64,000 bases of DNA, from positions 192,918,148-192,982,147 of the forward strand of contig CM045762.1 of NCBI GenBank assembly GCA_025200525.1. The letters are read 5' to 3'. Every line of letters starts with the position of its first letter. The stretch's first letter is position 1. The stretch is from Camellia lanceoleosa. Lineage: Eukaryota > Streptophyta > Magnoliopsida > Ericales > Theaceae. The position numbers and the translations under genes are program-made. The notes below the pieces were generated by a model. That model had not been told where the DNA came from, searched no databases, and saw nothing but the letters and a program-made list of their open reading frames with translations. Shown here piece after piece: positions 58,318-64,000 of this stretch.

Positions 58318-60013
58318 TTTTTGATTGTTGATCCCTGAAATCAAATCATTATCAAAATATCACATAAGCACATAATTTGCATTCATGCTTATTGGGGGGT
58401 AGGATTGGCCTATTCTAATTTAGAAATGAGATCTAGAATTCACTAAATCATTCAAAGAGGCAATAAGACAATCCTAAAAAAGATAGTATCCCGCCCTAGT
58501 TTGGAAGGTGCTAATGCTCTCTATATGCAAAAGGTAAGTCTGGTCACAAAAGGGTACATCAATTATTACAATCCATATATCTCTCATTCCACAAGGGAAT
58601 TATCAAAGAGTACTAATAACATAATCTAATGCTTGCCTTATTGACATAACATAGCCCGCGAATAGTGTCCGGGATATTATGCAACCAACCTGAGGATAGG
58701 TGAATGGACCAGTCAATTTTGTTTAACAGTTACCATTGGATCTCGAGGTCGTCATCATCACCCATAAGGTGATCACCCATTAGGTGATAGTTACCCAACC
58801 AAGCGAATTTTGAGGAATTTTAATGATTCTTACCAAAATGATCAATCTAAACAATTATCTTTCCATTACTTATTGTTTCCCGAAATGTGCCCCAATTTAT
58901 TTTCAAAAGTACATGATCAAATTTCAACTTTTATTTTTTTTTCAAAATCCTTTTTCAAAATAAAGTCTCTTTTTTATTTAAATTTTCAAAGTTTTCCTTT
59001 CCTCTTTTTTTTTTCAAAAATTTTCAGGAGTTCATATTTTATTCCAATGAATCAATCAAACAGTCATCCTTTAGCCAAATATCTTATAGAGCAACCAAAG
59101 TTTTATTTGAAATGAGAGACTTGGTCATCACTTCCTTGTCTAAAATTTCTCCATAAAGCTAAGGTTCCCTCAAAGTCAGTGGCCCAATGATTTTTACTTG
59201 ATGAAAAGAACTTCCATAATTTCCGAACTCTACTCAAATTTCATTTTCAAAAAATTTCCAAGGAATTTCAGATCTTATTCGAAGAAATCAATCAAACAGT
59301 TACCTTATAGTCAAATGTCTTCTAAGGAAATTCAAAATTTTATTTCAAAGTGAAAGACTCGGTCATTATCTCCTTACATAACACTTTTCCATAAAATCAA
59401 ATTCCCTCTAAAGTCAAAAACCCAAAGATTTCTGTCTAATCAAAAACTTCTCATAATTTCTAAAATTTTACTCAGGTTTTCTTTCAAAATTCTTTGCTCC
59501 CAAGGAGCTTTAGATTTTATTCCAAGTATCTAATCAGACAATTGTCTCCTTAGTCAAATATCTTTTAGGGGATTTGGAATTTTATTCAAATTTGAATATG
59601 TGGTCACCACTTTCTGATCTACCATTTTTCATAAAAGTTGAAATTCCCCCTAAGGTCAATGACTTAAAGATTCTTATTCAATCAAACACCTTCCATAACA
59701 TCCAAGGCTCTACTTAAGTTAGAAAGTTTCTTTTTTTTAGAAGTTATTCTATAATCACATGTTTTATTTGGGATTTAAATTTTAAAAAGGCAATAATTCT
59801 TCTCTCTCTCTCTCTCTCTCTCTCTCTTTTGGATCAATAAGGTAAGAACCCAAATTCAAACTCAAATTTTTAAAATTGGGAAACCACCCTCAAAATATGC
59901 CTAAATTGAACCCCCAAATCTTTCTAATTGGATCATTGCCCCAAATAACTCAGATTGCCACAGAATCAAATCACTGCCATATCAGACTCCCCAAAATTTT
60001 TGAATGAAATCAC
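58318..60013. repeat. 1.7-kb tandem repeat, unit 2 (complete)
   Basis: Begins GATTGTTGATCCCTGAAATC and ends where unit 3 starts with ATTATTGATCCCTCGAATC. The monomer phrase occurs near 58844, 59047, 59285 and 59525, in register with unit 1. No coding frame is credible. Confidence 0.9.
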
Positions 60014-60490
60014 TGTCTTTCTAATTATTGATCCCTCGAATCAAATCAAATCACTTTCAAAATATCAAATAAGCACATAATTTGCATTCATGCCTATTGG
60101 GGGAGGTAAGGGTTGCCCTATCCTAATTTAGAAATGAGCTCTAGGATTCACTAAATCATTCAAAGAGACAATAATACAATCCTAGAAAGGAGGGTATCCT
60201 GCCCTAGTTTGGAAGGTGCTAATGCTCTCTATATGCAAAGGTAAGTTTGGTCACAAAATAGTACATCAGTTATTACTATCAATATACCACTACTTCCACA
60301 AGGGAATGATCAAACAGTACTAGTAGCATAATCTGATGCTTGGTTTATTGGCATAACATAACCCACGAATAGTGTCCTGAATATTATGCAACAAATCTAA
60401 GGATAAGTGAATGAACCCGATCAATTTTATTTAACACTTACCATTAGATCTCGAAGTCGTCATCATCACCCATTAGGTAGTTGCACACCC
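60014..60490. repeat. 1.7-kb tandem repeat, unit 3 (3'-truncated)
   Basis: Matches 58318-58780 (GCACATAATTTGCATTCATG, GCTAATGCTCTCTATATGC, TAGTGTCC, CATTAGATCTCGAAGTCGTC). It stops near 60490, where the SCC2 intron polypyrimidine tract of the duplicated block begins. Confidence 0.9.
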
Positions 60491-60533
60491 CTTTTACAAT
60501 CCGAACTTTTTTTTCTTTTTTTTTATTGTGCAG

Positions 60534-60764
60534 GAATTCAAGACTGCTTTGAAGGAAGACACTGTTGACTATTCAACATACAAAGCGAACATCAAGAGAA
60601 GACGACCTCCTTCGAGGAGAGGGAAGAGGTCTAGGTGTGGTGCAGGCAGGGATGATGAAGATTATGATGATGATGAAGATTGGGAAGGAAGTGGAAGTGG
60701 GGCCCGGAGGCTAAATAACAGTGGGAGGAAAAGCAACAGTAGTAGAGGTAGGCAATGGTCGTAG
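60534..60764 (+). pseudogene. SCC2: SCC2 last exon, copy 2
   Basis: After GTGCAG the exon reads EFKTALKEDTVDYSTYKANI, then a basic stretch (RRRPPSRRGKRSRCG), the acidic DDEDYDDDEDW tail and GRKSNSSRGRQWS with TAG at 60762-60764. It is open to its stop, unlike copy 1, which lost the last codons. No other SCC2 exon precedes it; the sequence upstream is the 1.7-kb repeat. It is therefore an orphan terminal exon and shows what the ancestral C-terminus looked like. Confidence 0.87.
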
Positions 60765-62237
60765 TTTGTACATACATTTACAGGTAAATCTAATGTAGGA
60801 AGGGGGGAAGAAAAGAAAAAAAGGAGGTTAGAATTAAGAATAGAAAAGGTAATAGAATATTGATGCAAAACCAGTACTGCCATATATTTCACAAGGTTGT
60901 GTGGCAGAGGAGCGATTTGTGTAATTGATTCCCTCATGTAACTTTTTTTTTTTTTTTTTGTGAAAATCATGTAAGTTGGTTGGGTCAATGGTATTGATTA
61001 TCCCATTTATTTGTCCATTGTTTAATGTGTATGTGCCATGTTGAGACAAAACTCATTGGTTCGTCATTATTGTTGCAACTCTTTGTGTGGTTAGACATCT
61101 TAAATGTGATTAGCATATGAGAGAATATGCATATAATTTGATAAACCAACATGTTATATAGGTAAAATGTGCAGATATGGATAGAGCCAAAATGTGGGCT
61201 TCCTGACGTTCTTTGCAAATGTGACATTACTTACTTTCATGCAATGATAATTCTTTGGTGAGTTCTAATATGGTTCATATGGTAGACTTTGAAATTCTTG
61301 TCATATGATTAGGAGACTTGTGTATCTTTTTATAATGACCCTGGCGAGTATAGAGAGTGAGGGATTTTACCATCACTCAACTCTCTGTGGCAAATTTAAT
61401 AGAAATTGCTAAATGTAATCCACAACCATTATGACTGTAACTTCATTCTCTCTCAAATCAACTTATATAAAAGGAGAGTAGGTACAATTTAGATGGTTAT
61501 GGAGCAACACTGGTGCAGATATAATAATAATTTTTTTTATATACAATTTCCAATAGAATTTATATATCTAGCCTACTATTAAGGGTGTGGCGAAGGAGAA
61601 CTACTGAGCTACAATTGCAATAAGTGACAAGTTGTACAAATAAGCTATAGAAGCAATGCTGGAGAGAGTTATACCCACAACCTCTCATATGTGAGGCCCT
61701 CCACTGGCTAGAAGCCCATTGGCGGTGTAAAGATAGAGTGGTGGTGAGATGAAAAGCTTCAGAGTCGTCAACTTGTGCCTATCATTCATTCTGGCTCAAA
61801 AACTACACAAGTATGATCAATTTACAGAACAAAACTCAAAGCTCAATTTCATGGCACCCAGAGTTATTAATAGGGACATGAGCACACAAAAAGTTGAATG
61901 GGCTTGTATCATCACATAGCACTCACCCATATGAGAATTGTAAGTAATAATACAACCAAAGCTTTAATGCCATGAAAAAAATTGAACATTCAAAAGTCTG
62001 ACTGGCTACACTGATCTTTGTCTCTTACATCACTGAAAACAGCTTAATTATTTTTTACTAATAGAACAATGTTACAGAGAAAAAATCTGGGAACAAAAAT
62101 TAAATAAAGGGGCCACCCTCCAAGGGACTCACCGAGGAATTTGGTTTGCATTATGAAATAGCAAAATGTTTTGGAGACCACATGAAAAAGGTAATAAGGT
62201 GAGGAGTAATAATGAAGAAAACTGAATGCGAAAGAAC
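60765..62237. other. Intergenic DNA of duplication copy 2
   Basis: Matches 8427-9774 with small indels, including an extra ~40 bp near 61780-61830. No gene seen. Confidence 0.6.
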
Positions 62238-63672
62238 CTAGTAACGGAGCCAGTAGATCTTACGCCTAAACCAGTTGTAGTCAAGTAAACCTTGGATGGG
62301 TCCCATGGCAGCGATGGCAACATTTTGCAAAAAGGCCAAACATGACTTAGAACAAATATTGAATGTAAGGAGGAAAACAATAATTTTTTAACATTTTCCC
62401 CTCATAGTAGGTAAATTTGCAATTAGCAATGGGGATGCATTAATCCTTACCTGATCAAATATAAAATGAATTGCCACATGTTTGACAGTGCTAGCATCTA
62501 CAGCATCAATTCTTGCAAACAATTCAACAAATGGGATTATTCTCCAGTACATAAGTAGCTGCAAGAACAAAATGGATTACGCCAAACAATCTGGGTCTTT
62601 ACCGGGAAAGAAAATTTTTGAAAACAAAAGCTTGCGTCTTCTGACAACATTTCATGAGAGTAATTATCATTTGACAAAAAGAGTCCATGTTTTAGAAACT
62701 AAACTAAACTATCTTTATCTAACACTACTCACTTAGCAGGCTCTTAAGTAGACAATCCAAGAGATTCAAAAGTAATACAAGGGAATCCTTTCATTTTCTG
62801 CAAGTAATATACGAGGCATTCTTTCATTTTATTTTATCCACCTTTTTTTTACTATAAGCAAATGAAAAATGCATCAAGTACTTTACCTGGTGCCCAATAT
62901 CTTCAGCAACAGAACTGGTTCCATCTATGTGAAGCAGCAAAGAAGATTTCAACTGTAACTGTAAGTGAATGCCAATATACTGAACACCACAAGATAAAAA
63001 ATAAGTGGCCAAGCTAAAATCGATTTCCCTTTCATAAAACTAAGCATGTTGCATGGATACAAGTTAATCTACCATACCTCATTTGTCCATATTTTAGTTT
63101 TAATGTGTGTAATAAAAAATGTGGATAACACATTTTATTCAACAAATGATGTAGCTCTGACTCACTTTGGCACAACAAATACTTATCTAAGGTAAGTTAG
63201 AACTATAGGCAAAATATGGGAAGCTTGGCAAAGGGTTATTTGCTTGGTGGACCAAAAACAGTTTTAAACATCCCCAACTTTATAAATACTTCTTAGTCAT
63301 TAATAGAAGTATATTGAAAGTTCAATCCATAACTTATGGCTTTCATTATCTCCAGAACTCAACTATAAAGAAATAAAGACTTAAGACTTGAGCATATATG
63401 GAAGGCATATTGATCCACAAATTAGGGTGGTAGCCATATATGTCGTATTGTTTTTGAATTACAAAACAATATACATATATATATATATGCAATATAGTTT
63501 TACTAAAAGCACTTAAAACCTGAGGACAAGCAAGCAGATAATATCAAGGTTCAGTACAAGAACTGGAAACTACCTGGTTACAAGCACGAGTAACATCAGC
63601 TTCAGAAACTCGATAACATAACTTGCTCATCTCGTACATAATTGCATAAGCCAGATCATCCAAGCAATCCGG
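62238..63672 (-). pseudogene. MPP beta subunit, four 3' exons, copy 2 (partial at right edge)
   Basis: Exons in gene order: 63574-63672 (PDCLDDLAYAIMYEMSKLCY), 62887-62952 (LKSSLLLHIDGTSSVAEDIG), 62451-62558 (LLMYWRIIPFVELFARIDAV), and 62238 to about 62325 (VAIAAMGPIQGL, ending IYWLRY and a stop). Further exons would lie beyond the window. The last exon keeps three residues that copy 1 has lost. However, the acceptor before it reads TTGCAA where copy 1 has TTGCAG, and substitutions hit conserved sites (TYGRRIPF to MYWRIIPF, NRFIFD to IHFIFD). Both copies therefore decayed separately, and the working gene is presumably elsewhere. Confidence 0.87.
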
Positions 63673-64000
63673 CTAAAAACAAAATGTTAAAATGAAAATG
63701 AATAACGAGAATTATTGAGGCATAACATACAACATCAATTGTGAATTAAAATAAATCAAACTAAAGCTCCACATGACAGATGTGGAAATGATGGGCAATA
63801 CAGATAGTTGTTTTTATCATGTTTGTGATGCTCTAAAATTACGATTAATGGGCATCTCAATTTGAGCAAAATCTTGATACTTAATTTTTTTGCTATAGAT
63901 TACCTTGATCAAGAGTTCTAAGGTATTGGCTATTAAGCCATAACAGTTTGATCCCAAGACATTAGTGGAAAGGAAATCATTCTAAAAGTTAGCTTGGTAT

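Larger units (their letters stand above)
60498..64000. repeat. Segmental duplication, copy 2 (runs off right edge)
   Basis: Colinear with 8142-11519 from the SCC2 last exon through four MPP-beta exons. The left breakpoint lies in the pyrimidine tract just before the last SCC2 exon. Divergence is spread evenly over exons and introns, which suggests no selection. Confidence 0.93.

Noticed and set aside
1..64000. CRISPR arrays, bacterial operons, rRNA or tRNA genes
   Set aside because: None seen. The short regular repeats present are microsatellites or transposon-internal arrays, and the gene structure is eukaryotic with introns.

Overview
The window looks like repeat-rich, gene-poor chromosomal DNA from a flowering plant, probably a eudicot and perhaps a woody one. 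The evidence is AT-rich sequence with GT-AG introns, broken copies of plant genes (SCC2, mitochondrial processing peptidase beta, TPX2-like, a KUP/HAK potassium transporter, a calcineurin B-like protein), and plant element families (Ty3/gypsy, L1 and RTE LINEs, MULE, CACTA, hAT-like, Tourist-like). I found no gene that can be called intact. Every host gene I recognise is a pseudogene or an exon fragment.

Layout. 1-2980: 5' end of a Ty3/gypsy element on the minus strand (gag start, PBS, a 2.4-kb LTR). 3455-8426: 3' half of SCC2 (plus) with a frameshift and a stop. 9775-13310: 3' part of the MPP beta-subunit gene (minus), convergent with SCC2 and also broken. 16209-21332: cluster of captured exon fragments: TPX2-like in two inverted arms, one SWIB-domain exon, and three exons of mRNA cap guanine-N7 methyltransferase. 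A CACTA-type terminus at 24361 abuts this region. 24362-49458: a KUP potassium-transporter pseudogene (minus), stretched over 25 kb by insertions.

The core of the window is a nest inside one KUP intron. A small MITE (29732-46772) is split by a non-autonomous LTR retrotransposon (29812-46506). Its 5' LTR is split by a 5'-truncated L1 LINE (29937-45420, minus). The LINE 3' region is split by an 11.6-kb MULE (30013-41568) with long terminal inverted repeats and a perfect 9-bp target duplication. The MULE in turn holds an 807-bp hAT-like element that carries two back-to-back snRNA-type promoter motifs.

49671-55417: a second CACTA-type element with captured exons of a mitochondrial calcium uniporter and a CBL protein. 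55417-60490: three tandem units of a ~1.7-kb repeat, itself built of ~235-bp monomers, with a retroposed LINE derivative between units 1 and 2. 60498-64000: a second copy of the SCC2 3' exon/MPP-beta block, running off the right edge.

The host genes do not work together here; they are relics. The living logic is that of transposable elements: insertion into insertion, capture of exons, and segmental duplication. All readings were made by eye. Splice sites come from matching remembered protein families to GT-AG boundaries, so boundaries may be off by a few bases.
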